From Pseudomonadota bacterium (GTDB lineage Bacteria > Pseudomonadota > Alphaproteobacteria > Ferrovibrionales > Ferrovibrionaceae): 20,703 bases of DNA. The first letter of the stretch is position 1; each line of letters starts with the position of its first letter. A program made the position numbers and the translations under genes. The notes beneath the pieces were generated by a model. It made no database searches and was not told where the DNA came from. It was given only the letters and a program-made list of their open reading frames with translations. Below are positions 7,779 through 14,467 of the stretch, piece after piece. The stretch is from the NCBI GenBank assembly GCA_021793055.1, contig JAJYTL010000019.1, forward strand, positions 1-20,703. Reading direction: 5' to 3'.

Positions 7779-7805
7779 CTAATATCCGCCGCGCGTAGGA
7801 GTCAA
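7779..7805 (-). promoter_or_regulatory. Candidate promoter of the lyase-dehydrogenase-transporter operon
   Basis: Read on the minus strand, TTGACT (7805-7800) is followed after 15 bases by TATTAG (7784-7779), about 30 bases before the SuyA-like start codon. The -35 hexamer is strong. The spacing is shorter than ideal and the -10 is weak, so this is a tentative call. The 18-bp palindrome lies just upstream of the -35. Confidence 0.4.
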
Positions 7806-7812
7806 TAGTCTT

Positions 7813-7830
7813 ATATCTTATATAAGATAT
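7813..7830. promoter_or_regulatory. Perfect 18-bp palindrome, likely GntR/UTRA operator
   Basis: The sequence ATATCTTATATAAGATAT is its own reverse complement over all 18 bases. It sits in an AT-rich island between the divergent lyase operon and the GntR gene. AT-rich dyads of this kind are usual operators for HutC-subfamily GntR regulators. Its place just upstream of the candidate -35 of the operon suggests control of that promoter, and it also lies a few tens of bases before the regulator's own start, so autoregulation is likely. Confidence 0.7.
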
Positions 7831-7841
7831 GTTTTTGTGCC

Positions 7842-7879
7842 AAGATGCGGGATATGGAACTAAGATGCGAGATATGGAA
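7842..7879 (+). repeat. Tandem 20-bp-period repeat over the GntR start region
   Basis: AAGATGCGRGATATGGAA occurs at 7842-7859 and 7862-7879, with one mismatch in 18. The period of 20 is not a multiple of three, so the first copy places its ATG (7845) out of frame with the regulator. Read alone it gives a 13-codon open frame ending in TAA at 7884-7886, overlapping the true start. Confidence 0.8.
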
Positions 7880-8716
7880 AAGTTAACCGGCCAGCCTACC
7901 GCCGATGCCGAGGTCCCTTCCGCCCTCGGCTTTCGACCCCTGTACCTTCAGGTGAAGGAACGCCTTACGCGCCGGCTCGCCGACGGTAGTCTGCCGCCCG
8001 GCGTGCAGCTGCCGACCGAATTGGAACTCGCGGCCGAATACGGCGTGAGCCAGGGGACGGTGCGCAAGGCCCTCGATGAGCTCGCGGCGCAAAATCTCGT
8101 CGTGCGCCGCCAGGGTAAGGGCACCTTCGTCGCCTCGCATTCACCGGACCGCTCGCTGTTCCAGTTCTTCCCGCTGATCGGCAACAACGGCATTCGCCGC
8201 CTGCCATCGAGCCGACTCCTTTCCTGCCGCTATCGCCGCGCCCGGAGCGCGGAGACGAGGCGCCTTGCGCTTGCCGCAGACGCAACCGTGATACACATCC
8301 GCCGCGTACGCAGTCTGAACACGAAGCCGGCGCTGGCCGAGGAGATTGTCGTTCCGGCCGTCCTCTTCCCCGACCTCGGTCTACCGCCGGGAAGCGATCT
8401 GCCGAACACGCTCTACGACCTTTACGAGCGCATCTACGGGATCAGCATCGCGTCTGTGGTCGAACGTGTCAGCGCCGTCGCAGCTTCGGCGAGCGAGGCC
8501 AGTCTTCTCAGCTTGGCACCGGGAGCGGCGCTCCTCCAGATCGACCGCATCGCCTATACCGTTGATGGCAAGCCGGTGGAATGGCGCGTCAGCCGCTGCG
8601 ACACCAGCCAGTGCCACTATCAATCCCTGCCGGCGAACGGCCTTGCCGGAGGGCCGAACACACTACATCCGGTCAAGGCCGATCGGGGCCTGGGAAGCGA
8701 AAGCCCGTCGATGTAA
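7865..8716 (+). CDS. GntR-family (HutC/UTRA) transcriptional regulator
   Basis: This 283-residue regulator has an N-terminal winged helix-turn-helix, PLYLQVKERLTRRLADG through LPTELELAAEYGVSQGTVRK and RRQGKGTFVA. After it comes a UTRA ligand-binding domain ending in ALLQIDRIAYTVDGKPVEWRVSRCD. UTRA domains of this subfamily bind small acids or sugar phosphates and release DNA on binding. It is divergent from the long catabolic operon and is the obvious candidate for its repressor. The start is taken at the ATG at 7865, preceded by GGAA at 5-base spacing. The frame is open to an ATG at 7829 inside the palindrome, but that would have no ribosome site and would begin with a poor leader. The start region is tandemly duplicated. 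Confidence 0.88.
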   Translation: MRDMEKLTGQPTADAEVPSALGFRPLYLQVKERLTRRLADGSLPPGVQLPTELELAAEYGVSQGTVRKALDELAAQNLVVRRQGKGTFVASHSPDRSLFQFFPLIGNNGIRRLPSSRLLSCRYRRARSAETRRLALAADATVIHIRRVRSLNTKPALAEEIVVPAVLFPDLGLPPGSDLPNTLYDLYERIYGISIASVVERVSAVAASASEASLLSLAPGAALLQIDRIAYTVDGKPVEWRVSRCDTSQCHYQSLPANGLAGGPNTLHPVKADRGLGSESPSM

Positions 8717-8862
8717 AGTAGCCACCATCGCCACCTCGCGACCGCAGCCTGAGCGGAACAAAAATGGGGCCCGCCGGTTCGCACACGTGTCGCGCCGGCG
8801 CCCCTTGTTCATAACGGGGCATGCAGTGTCTTCTCCAAAAGCGGCGAGAATTTCGATCCACC

Positions 8863-9159
8863 CATCCCGAGCTTCTGGGGCTTTCGATCGCCCATATCGA
8901 TTGCGACGCGTTCGATGCTTAGGTCGAGAAGCGGGACAACCGGAAACTTGCCGACAAGTCCGTGATCGTCACCCGCCCGGAGGGACGCAGCGTCGTGATG
9001 ACCGCGTGCTATATCCCGCGACGCTCCGGGATATGATCCGCCATGCCGATGTACCGGGCGCTCGCGCTGTGCCCAGACGGCGTGGTGATCCCGCGGAACA
9101 TAGAGAAACCTAAAGAGACCAGCCTCAAAATCCGCAGCCTTTTCCTGAAGGCGACGTAA
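8863..9159 (+). pseudogene. dinB: DNA polymerase IV (dinB) pseudogene, N-terminal remnant
   Basis: One frame reads HPELLGLSIAHIDCDAF, then a TAG at 8920, then VEKRDNRKLADKSVIV and VVMTACYIPRRSGI, then a TGA at 9034, then SAMPMYRALALCPDGVVIP, ending in TAA at 9157. This follows the N-terminal palm of alphaproteobacterial DinB, which has HIDCDAFYA, VEKRDNP.LADKPVIV, TACYIAR..GV.SAMPM..AL.LCPDAVV. The catalytic SIDEAF region and everything after it are absent, and the zinc-ribbon-like N-terminal extension is not readable upstream. With two in-frame stops and a missing C-terminal two thirds, the gene is dead. I see no coding frame in the flanking stretches 8717-8862 and 9160-9294, so the whole spacer between the GntR gene and the CRP/FNR gene appears to be decaying DNA. 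Confidence 0.82.
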
Positions 9160-9294
9160 ACCGATGCTCGCTGCACCGCGCGAACAGCCCGATCCGAACT
9201 GCGGCTGCTTGGCTTGCGGTTCTGGTAGATTCTTTACACCCTGAGCAATTTTAAGCGCCGAAGACCCGGTGCGCGGCCGCTGCGCCTATTGCCT

Positions 9295-10065
9295 TCAGCG
9301 ACTGCGGCTTGGCGCCGTGGACGCCTCCGAAATCCGCCTCAGAGCTTTGGCGTCACGCAACACCAGATGCTGTCGGCCACCGTCGATGATGCCCTGACGC
9401 TCCCAGGCGCTCAGCGTACGGCTCACAGTGTGAAGCGTCGCGCCCGTCATCAGGCCTATATCCTGCCGGGTGATCGCAAAGCTGATCTCGACGCCGCCTT
9501 TTACCGGCGTCCCCGCCTGCTCGGCCAGGCGGAGAATGGCGTGGGCGATCCGCCGTTCCACCTTTTCCGTCGACACCTCGCGAAGGCGTGCATGCGCCTC
9601 CTGAATGTAGGTTCCCATATTGCGGATTACCGCCAGAGAAAGCTGTGGGTGATTCAACATTAGGTCGGTGAAGGCAGCCGGTGTCCAAGTCAGGATCAAG
9701 CTCTCCGTCACCGCGACCGGGGTTGCCGGATAAGGCGTGTCACTGAAGACCGACACATGACCGATGAGGTCGCCCGCGCTTGGCAGGCGCACGACCACCT
9801 CGCCGCCCTCCGGCGTGACTTGGACGGCCTTAAAGCGTCCGCTCAGAACCATGAACACCGAGTCAGGGACCGCACCCTGGGCGAAGATGGTCTCGCCCGT
9901 CGGAACGCGCTTCACCCGCGCCGCACGGGCGATATCATCGCAAACCTTGGCGTCGAAACCGGAGAAGAACGGGAGATGCCGGATCGCCGCGCCGTCAAGA
10001 AAACGCCCTGGCGCGGCGGCCTCGTCCGATGTCGGAGTGGAAGGTAGGCGGGATTTCCTGTTCAT
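9295..10065 (-). CDS. CRP/FNR-family transcriptional regulator, Dnr/NnrR-like
   Basis: This 256-residue regulator has a cyclic-nucleotide-binding-type beta-roll, IRHLPFFSGFDAKVCDDIARAA through PTGETIFAQGAVPDSVFMVLSGRFK. It is followed by a long dimer helix and a winged helix-turn-helix with ITRQDIGLMTGATLHTVSRTLSAWERQGII. There is only one cysteine and no N-terminal Cys cluster, so it is not an oxygen-sensing FNR; the Dnr/NnrR/NarR branch, which senses NO or nitrite, fits the neighbours. The ATG at 10065 has an excellent GGGGAGAGGAA ribosome site; longer open frame upstream is ignored. It is divergent from the DUF2249/NnrS-like genes, with an FNR-type dyad midway in the spacer, suggesting it controls them and itself. 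Which signal it senses is inferred from neighbours only. Confidence 0.88.
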   Translation of the reverse strand: MNRKSRLPSTPTSDEAAAPGRFLDGAAIRHLPFFSGFDAKVCDDIARAARVKRVPTGETIFAQGAVPDSVFMVLSGRFKAVQVTPEGGEVVVRLPSAGDLIGHVSVFSDTPYPATPVAVTESLILTWTPAAFTDLMLNHPQLSLAVIRNMGTYIQEAHARLREVSTEKVERRIAHAILRLAEQAGTPVKGGVEISFAITRQDIGLMTGATLHTVSRTLSAWERQGIIDGGRQHLVLRDAKALRRISEASTAPSRSR

Positions 10066-10128
10066 TTCCTCTCCCCACCGCAATTGGTCGGGCCAACAAC
10101 GGAATTTCACGGCGAAAGCGCGAGAACT

Positions 10129-10142
10129 TTGCGATTGCGCAA
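10129..10142. promoter_or_regulatory. FNR/Dnr-type binding site in divergent spacer
   Basis: TTGCG-ATTG-CGCAA is a perfect 5-bp dyad with the 4-base spacer typical of FNR/Dnr/NnrR sites. It lies 64 bases from the regulator start and 70 bases from the DUF2249 start, so it could serve both promoters. No convincing -10 element was identified. Confidence 0.55.
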
Positions 10143-10211
10143 CAACGCCGTCTAACCCCTGCCCTACCTTGCTTCGCGTCAACGCAACCTGACCGCCGAG
10201 GCGTCCCTGCC

Positions 10212-10703
10212 ATGGATGACGCAAGCCAAGACCGCACAAAGGATAATGCCGCACCGCTCCCACCGGCAAGGGATCTGGTGCAAGCCCTTGACGACCTTTT
10301 ACGCTGCGCCTTGCGGGCGTTGGCCGCGGCCGGAGAGATCGATCAAGCCTGCCGTCTCTCCGCGCAAGCCTGGTCGGCCCTTCGGCAAGCGCGGCCGTGC
10401 GATGCCGATCGGCATACCGCCCTTCTTCATCGCCTCACCGGCCCCCAACAAAGGAGACTCGCCATGCCTGAGCCATTGACCGTCGACGTTCGCCCGTTGC
10501 CGCCGATCGAGCGGCACCGTCTGATCTTCGAGAAGTGCGACGTGCTGCCCCAAGGGGATGCCTTCGTCCTCGTCAACGATCATGATCCGAAGCCGCTCTA
10601 TTACCAGCTCGAAGCGGAGCGCGGCGGCCAGTTCGGCTGGAGCTATCTCGAATCGGGACCAAGCGTATGGAAAGTTCGAATCGAGCGCTTGAAGGCCGCC
10701 TGA
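10212..10703 (+). CDS. DUF2249-domain protein with helical N-terminal extension
   Basis: The 163-residue frame has two parts. Residues 1-84 are probably helical and not assigned to a known domain (AALRALAAAGEIDQACRLSAQAWSALRQ, then ALLHRLTG). Residues 85-163 are a DUF2249 domain, MPEPLTVDVRPLPPIERHRLIF through LVNDHDPKPLYYQLEAERGG and ending VWKVRIERL. DUF2249 proteins recur beside NO-stress and denitrification genes; their biochemical role is not settled. The ATG at 10464 (residue 85) has its own strong AGGAG ribosome site eight bases upstream, so a separate 79-residue DUF2249 protein may be made as well as, or in place of, the long form. It is the first plus-strand gene after the regulator spacer. 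Confidence 0.75.
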   Translation: MDDASQDRTKDNAAPLPPARDLVQALDDLLRCALRALAAAGEIDQACRLSAQAWSALRQARPCDADRHTALLHRLTGPQQRRLAMPEPLTVDVRPLPPIERHRLIFEKCDVLPQGDAFVLVNDHDPKPLYYQLEAERGGQFGWSYLESGPSVWKVRIERLKAA

Positions 10704-10878
10704 GGCGCCCCGGTTGCGGCGGGCAGGGCACGGCAGTGCCCGCCCCGCCGTCAGCCACAGGGCACGTGGCCGGAAATTGGATCAACGCCTCTGCGACCGG
10801 GCGCGAATCCGGGCGTGACAGAATACTACCCGACGTCGCCAGCCGGGCGAACCGCGCCCGACGCGATGGGCCTGAATA

Positions 10879-10892
10879 TTGTGCGATCGCAA
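10879..10892. promoter_or_regulatory. Possible second FNR/Dnr-type site upstream of the NnrS-like gene
   Basis: TTGTG-CGAT-CGCAA matches the site in the divergent spacer with one mismatch in one arm and the same 4-base spacing. Its centre is about 47 bases before the membrane-protein ATG, which leaves little leader if the site acts at -41.5. It also contains the common 8-bp palindrome GCGATCGC, so chance is possible. Confidence 0.4.
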
Positions 10893-10932
10893 AGACGATC
10901 GCTTACACCGACACGATAGGAAGGACGGGACC

Positions 10933-12300
10933 ATGAATGCGGGACTCTCCCGTTGGACGATCAGCTATTTCGCGGCGGCGCTTGCCGCTTTCCTACTGGC
11001 TCAGATTCTCATGGTGCTCGGCTTTGCCTATCCCGCAGAGCCGCTTTTCGCCGCTCATACATTGCTCGTCGTGCATCTTCTCACCATCGGGTGGCTGACC
11101 CTGTTGATGCTGGGCGCGCTCCTGCAATTTGTACCCGTTTTGACCGGCAAAGGCGCCATCGGCGACCGCGCCGGCCTTATCGGCCTCGTCGCCATCGGCA
11201 TCGGATTGATTCTAATGCTTACTGGCTTCTTCGCCCTCGGCGGCACCGTGGCCAAGATTCCGCAAGCGGCGCTTCCGATCGGCGGCGGCTTCGTTCTGAT
11301 CGGTCTTGTTACCATCGCGATACCCCTAGGCCGGGGGCTCGCCGAAAGCCGTCCGCTGGCCCTCCCGGCGCGCTTTGTCGCCGTCGGCCTGTCGTTTCTT
11401 GTTTTGACGGCGTGCCTCGGACTGAGCTTTGGGGTTATCCTCGCGTGGCCCGAACGCTTTCCATCCGCAGATTGGCTCGCGCGCGGACTACCGCTCCATT
11501 TCGCCAGCGGGCTTGTCGGCTGGTTCACGTTGACGGCGATGGGCGTGACCTACCGCCTGCTGTCGATGTTTATGCTTTCGCCGCAGGACGACACGCGGCT
11601 TGGAAATGTCATCCTCGCGCTCGCCGCGGCGGCGCTCGGCCTCATCTGGCTCTCTGCCGTCCTTGCCGGCCCGCCGGAGCAAGCGATCACCCGCGCCGGC
11701 AGCCTCGTTCTTGTCCTCGCCCTTGCCCTCTATCTCGCGGATATGGTCCGGATTTTCGCTCGACGCCGGCGGCCGGTTCTCGAACTCAACAGCCGGGCCG
11801 GGGCAGCGGCGCTCCTCTGCCTCGCCCTGTTCCTGCCGGCTTTTACGTACCTCACCCTGGTCGGTAGGCTCGGCGCCTTCGCGGGGCCGATCGGCTACCT
11901 CTTTTTCTTCGGCTGGCTTTCCGGGCTCGGCCTCAGCCAGCTCTACAAGATCGTTCCCTTCCTCACCTGGCTGGAGCGCTACGGCCCGCGGCTCGGCAAG
12001 GAGCCGGTGCCGCGGGTGCAGGACCTGATTTCGGAAACGCGCGCGGCGCCCTGGTTTGCGCTTTACTTCCTCGCGGTTCTCTTCGGCACCATCGCGGGGT
12101 TCCTGAATCGGCCCCTGCTCTGGCGCGGCGCAATCTTCGTGCACCTTGTCGCCAGCCTCTTCATCGTGCGCGAGCTTTGGCGCGCGCGCTCCGCTCGCCC
12201 CGCCGCAGCCTCAGCCGCCGCGGGCGCCGCTTCATCCACCGGACAATCTCCTGCTTCTTCCGGCGAAACCGCCGGTCACTGGAAAGGAACCCCCGCATGA
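10933..12300 (+). CDS. NnrS/heme-copper-oxidase-like multi-pass membrane protein
   Basis: This 455-residue protein has about twelve hydrophobic helices. It resembles the NnrS and heme-copper-oxidase-subunit-I-like proteins found in NO-response clusters. Conserved-looking histidines sit in helices: FAAHTLLVVHLLTIGWLTLL near residue 40, LPLHFASGLVGWFTL in the middle, and IFVHLVASLFIVRELW near the end. YLFFFGWLSGLGLSQLYKIVPFLTWLERY is also typical of the group. The C-terminal 35 residues are a low-complexity Ala/Ser tail. The ATG at 10933 follows GGAAGGA. The stop overlaps the next start in ATGA. NnrS proteins bind heme and protect against nitrosative damage; whether this one binds heme is inferred from the histidines. 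It is not a nitric oxide reductase, as the full metal-ligand set is not evident. Confidence 0.75.
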   Translation: MNAGLSRWTISYFAAALAAFLLAQILMVLGFAYPAEPLFAAHTLLVVHLLTIGWLTLLMLGALLQFVPVLTGKGAIGDRAGLIGLVAIGIGLILMLTGFFALGGTVAKIPQAALPIGGGFVLIGLVTIAIPLGRGLAESRPLALPARFVAVGLSFLVLTACLGLSFGVILAWPERFPSADWLARGLPLHFASGLVGWFTLTAMGVTYRLLSMFMLSPQDDTRLGNVILALAAAALGLIWLSAVLAGPPEQAITRAGSLVLVLALALYLADMVRIFARRRRPVLELNSRAGAAALLCLALFLPAFTYLTLVGRLGAFAGPIGYLFFFGWLSGLGLSQLYKIVPFLTWLERYGPRLGKEPVPRVQDLISETRAAPWFALYFLAVLFGTIAGFLNRPLLWRGAIFVHLVASLFIVRELWRARSARPAAASAAAGAASSTGQSPASSGETAGHWKGTPA

Positions 12301-12797
12301 CCGTAGCATCTCCCCTGATCCTCGATGTTCGCCCCATCCTGATGGAAGGCGGCGAGCCCTTCTCCGACATCATGGCGGCCGCCGATCGTCTGGCGGCCAA
12401 CCAGGAACTCAAACTCCTCGCTCCTTTCAAACCAGTACCGCTCTTCGCCGTCATGGAAAGCCGCGGATTCGATCATCGCGAACAGCCGATCGGCGGCGGC
12501 GACTGGGAGGTCGTGTTTACCTCGCGGTCAGCCGCGGAGCCGGTGGAGGATGCGGGCGCGGCTCCGGCCCCGACGTTGGATACCCGCGGCCTTGAGCCGC
12601 CCGAGCCCTTGGAGCGGGTCCTCGCCACGCTCGAAGGCATGGCCGCCGGCGCCCGCCTCGAGGTCTATACCGAGCGCGAACCGGTTTTCCTCTATCGCGC
12701 CCTCGCCGAGCGCGGCCACAGCATCGAAAGCAAGGCGTTAGGCCAGGACGGCTTTCGCCATCTCATCCGGCATTCAGGATCGAAGGGACAAGGCTGA
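12297..12797 (+). CDS. Tandem DUF2249-domain protein
   Basis: This 166-residue protein is built from two DUF2249 repeats. The first runs roughly residues 5-75 (LILDVRPILMEGGEPFSDIM, LKLLAPFKPVPLFAVMESRGFDH, WEVVFT). A short Ala/Pro linker follows, then the second repeat at about 90-160 (TLDTRGLEPPEPLERVLATLE, LEVYTEREPVFLYRALAERGH). Each repeat has the D-R-L-P-type start and the basic loop before the last strand. The ATG at 12297 overlaps the membrane-protein TGA in ATGA, and the stop overlaps the next gene by one base, so the three genes are co-translated. The function is not known. TusA-like folding and a link to sulfur or metal handling is a possibility from the family's small alpha/beta shape. 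Confidence 0.85.
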   Translation: MTVASPLILDVRPILMEGGEPFSDIMAAADRLAANQELKLLAPFKPVPLFAVMESRGFDHREQPIGGGDWEVVFTSRSAAEPVEDAGAAPAPTLDTRGLEPPEPLERVLATLEGMAAGARLEVYTEREPVFLYRALAERGHSIESKALGQDGFRHLIRHSGSKGQG

Positions 12798-13102
12798 TGG
12801 CAAACGACACCCTGACGGACGCCGCCTTATCGGCGTTGCGAACCGTCATCGATCCGGAGATCGGTTATAACATCGTCGATCTCGGTCTGGTCTATGACGT
12901 CGCTGCCGAAAACGGCACGGTTCGCGTCTGCATGACGACGACACGCCCCGGCTGCCCGGCGACGGACATGCTAAAAGAGGGTGCCGAGGCCGCGCTCGCG
13001 CAAGTCGAGGGCATCGGCGCGGTCAACGTCGAAATGACCTGGATGCCGCCATGGTCTCCCGACTTGATGAGCGACGCCGCCAAGGCCGCCTTGGGCTTTT
13101 GA
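12797..13102 (+). CDS. DUF59/MIP18-family iron-sulfur assembly-type protein
   Basis: This 101-residue single-domain protein of the DUF59/MIP18 (PaaD/SufT-like) family is associated with maturation or repair of iron-sulfur and other metal centres. The family hallmarks are DPEIGYNIVDLGLVYDV (about residues 18-34), the cysteine motif TTTRPGCPATDML (about 47-59) and the C-terminal MTWMPPWSPDLMS. Length is normal. It overlaps the double DUF2249 gene by one base (TGATG), so it belongs to the same transcript. In this NO-response setting it could help rebuild nitrosylated iron-sulfur clusters, which is inference from context. Confidence 0.9.
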   Translation: MANDTLTDAALSALRTVIDPEIGYNIVDLGLVYDVAAENGTVRVCMTTTRPGCPATDMLKEGAEAALAQVEGIGAVNVEMTWMPPWSPDLMSDAAKAALGF

Positions 13103-13259
13103 GGAGGACGCTGCCCCGTTCCACAGTGCCCCTTCCCGAGCGGGTCCGATCGCCAGCCGGAGGCTCATCGCATCGCCCTGCCGCGCGCCGAGTGAAAAAT
13201 CCGCCTCGCTCTCCAGTCGCCGTCGACGGCTTATCAGCCGGATCAACAAGGAGGACGAT

Positions 13260-13601
13260 ATGAACGCACGCCAAGATGCGCCGGCGGCACAATCGAAAGC
13301 GGCCGAGAAGACAAGGATCGTCGCGCAGACCCCTGAGGTCCGAGTGGTGGAGTATGTATTGGGCGCCGACGATAGTCTTTCCTGGCACTTTCATTCCGCG
13401 GTCAGCGACCGGTTTTACTGCCTAGAAGGCCTGATAAGCGTGGAAATCCGCGATCCTGCGCAGAAGATATTTCTTCATCCCGGCGAGACCTTCGCGGTAC
13501 CGTCCGGAGTGGTGCATCGCTCGCGCAACGCCGGGAATGGCATAAGCCGCTATCTGCTGGTTCAAGGTGTCGGCCGCTACGATTTCGTCAAAGCCGATTG
13601 A
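13260..13601 (+). CDS. Small cupin-domain protein
   Basis: This 113-residue single-domain cupin has motif 1 around SWHFHSAVSDRFYCLEGLISVEI, which supplies two histidines, and motif 2 around GETFAVPSGVVHRSRNAG, which supplies a third. These are likely ligands for one metal ion. Such stand-alone cupins range from sensors to small dioxygenases; this one is not recognised more closely. It has a very good AAGGAGG ribosome site. It follows the DUF59 gene after 157 bases that hold no gene, with a small stem (CGGCT/AGCCG, 13227-13240) just before the ribosome site. It is probably part of the same regulon, but may have its own promoter. Confidence 0.85.
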   Translation: MNARQDAPAAQSKAAEKTRIVAQTPEVRVVEYVLGADDSLSWHFHSAVSDRFYCLEGLISVEIRDPAQKIFLHPGETFAVPSGVVHRSRNAGNGISRYLLVQGVGRYDFVKAD

Positions 13602-13774
13602 GATAGCGGCGCGGACGCTTAGCCGGAGATTGGCCGTTCTGAATAGGCGCCATGGCGCATCCTTCCATTCCCTGGAAATAATGCACCATCGAACCCTGAG
13701 CCAAAATACCGAGCCCCTCGGCGAGGGAAGACAGCGGCCGCTGTTCCGCGCCGGCTCATCACACGGAACACGGA

Positions 13775-14467
13775 TCAATCCGGCGCCTGAAGCCGGTACC
13801 CGATGGCCGTTTCCGTCAGAAGATAGCGTGGACGGGCCGGGTCCTCTTCGAGCTTCTGGCGCAGCGACCGCACATATACGCGAAGGTATTGAACATCTTC
13901 GACATTCGCCGGCCCCCAGATCTCCCGCAACAGGTGCTGGTGGGTCACGACCTTTCCCGCGTGCCGCACAAGAAGAGCTAAAAGCTCGTATTCCTTGACG
14001 GACAGGACGATGCTCCGGCCTTTTAAGTCGATCCGCCGGCGGTCCAGGTCAACCACCAGGTCGCCCGAACGGTAGCGCGGCAACTCGCCCTTTTGCTGCA
14101 GCCGGTGGCGAAGCGCCGTGCGTATACGCGCAAGAAGCTCGTCCATACCGAACGGCTTTGTCACGTAATCGTCGGCGCCGAGGTCGAGAGCGGCGACCTT
14201 ACCCTTCTCGTCGTCGCGGACCGACAGGATGATCACCGGAATAAGCGAGCCATACCGGATCCTGCGCAGCACCTCTGCGCCGTCGACATCCGGCAGGCCG
14301 AGGTCAAGGATCACGAGGTCCGGAGCCCCACGTTGAGCGAGATCGATCGCCGCCTCGCCGGTTTCTGCCTCCATCACGCTGTAGCCTTGCGCCGAAAGCC
14401 CGGTACGAAGGAGACGGCGAATCGCCGCCTCGTCGTCCACGATCAGGATTCGTCCCGACGCCTTCAC
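13775..14467 (-). CDS. kdpE: KdpE response regulator (OmpR family)
   Basis: This 230-residue response regulator is the partner of the KdpD kinase encoded immediately upstream. The receiver domain has the acidic pair Asp11-Asp12 (LIVDDE), the phospho-acceptor Asp55 (LVILDLGLPD) and the lysine in YVTKPF. The C-terminal OmpR-type winged helix includes VLSVKEYELLALLVRHAGKVVTHQHLLREIWG and the YLRVYVRSLRQKLE recognition region. The start overlaps the kdpD TGA in ATGA. The family activates kdpFABC at low potassium. Here the kdpB and kdpC genes of the same operon are broken, so the pair may have no local target. It ends facing the cupin gene. Confidence 0.95.
   Translation of the reverse strand: MKASGRILIVDDEAAIRRLLRTGLSAQGYSVMEAETGEAAIDLAQRGAPDLVILDLGLPDVDGAEVLRRIRYGSLIPVIILSVRDDEKGKVAALDLGADDYVTKPFGMDELLARIRTALRHRLQQKGELPRYRSGDLVVDLDRRRIDLKGRSIVLSVKEYELLALLVRHAGKVVTHQHLLREIWGPANVEDVQYLRVYVRSLRQKLEEDPARPRYLLTETAIGYRLQAPD

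Noticed and set aside
8346..9113. 255-codon plus-strand frame across the GntR 3' end and the spacer
   Set aside because: Its first half overlaps GntR in another frame, and its second half is out of frame with the dinB remnant, which has the real homology.
10718..10744. Stem GGCGGGCA/TGCCCGCC after the first DUF2249 gene as a terminator
   Set aside because: There is no T-run afterwards, a competing GGGCA/TGCCC pairing exists, and the downstream genes seem to belong to the same regulon.
11488..12144. 218-codon minus-strand frame opposite the NnrS-like gene
   Set aside because: It is a charged, Glu/Arg-rich complement of membrane helices, with no ribosome site or domain.
13647..13658. 12-bp palindrome GCGCCATGGCGC between the cupin gene and kdpE
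   Set aside because: It is short and GC-rich, between convergent gene ends with no T-run; chance is likely.
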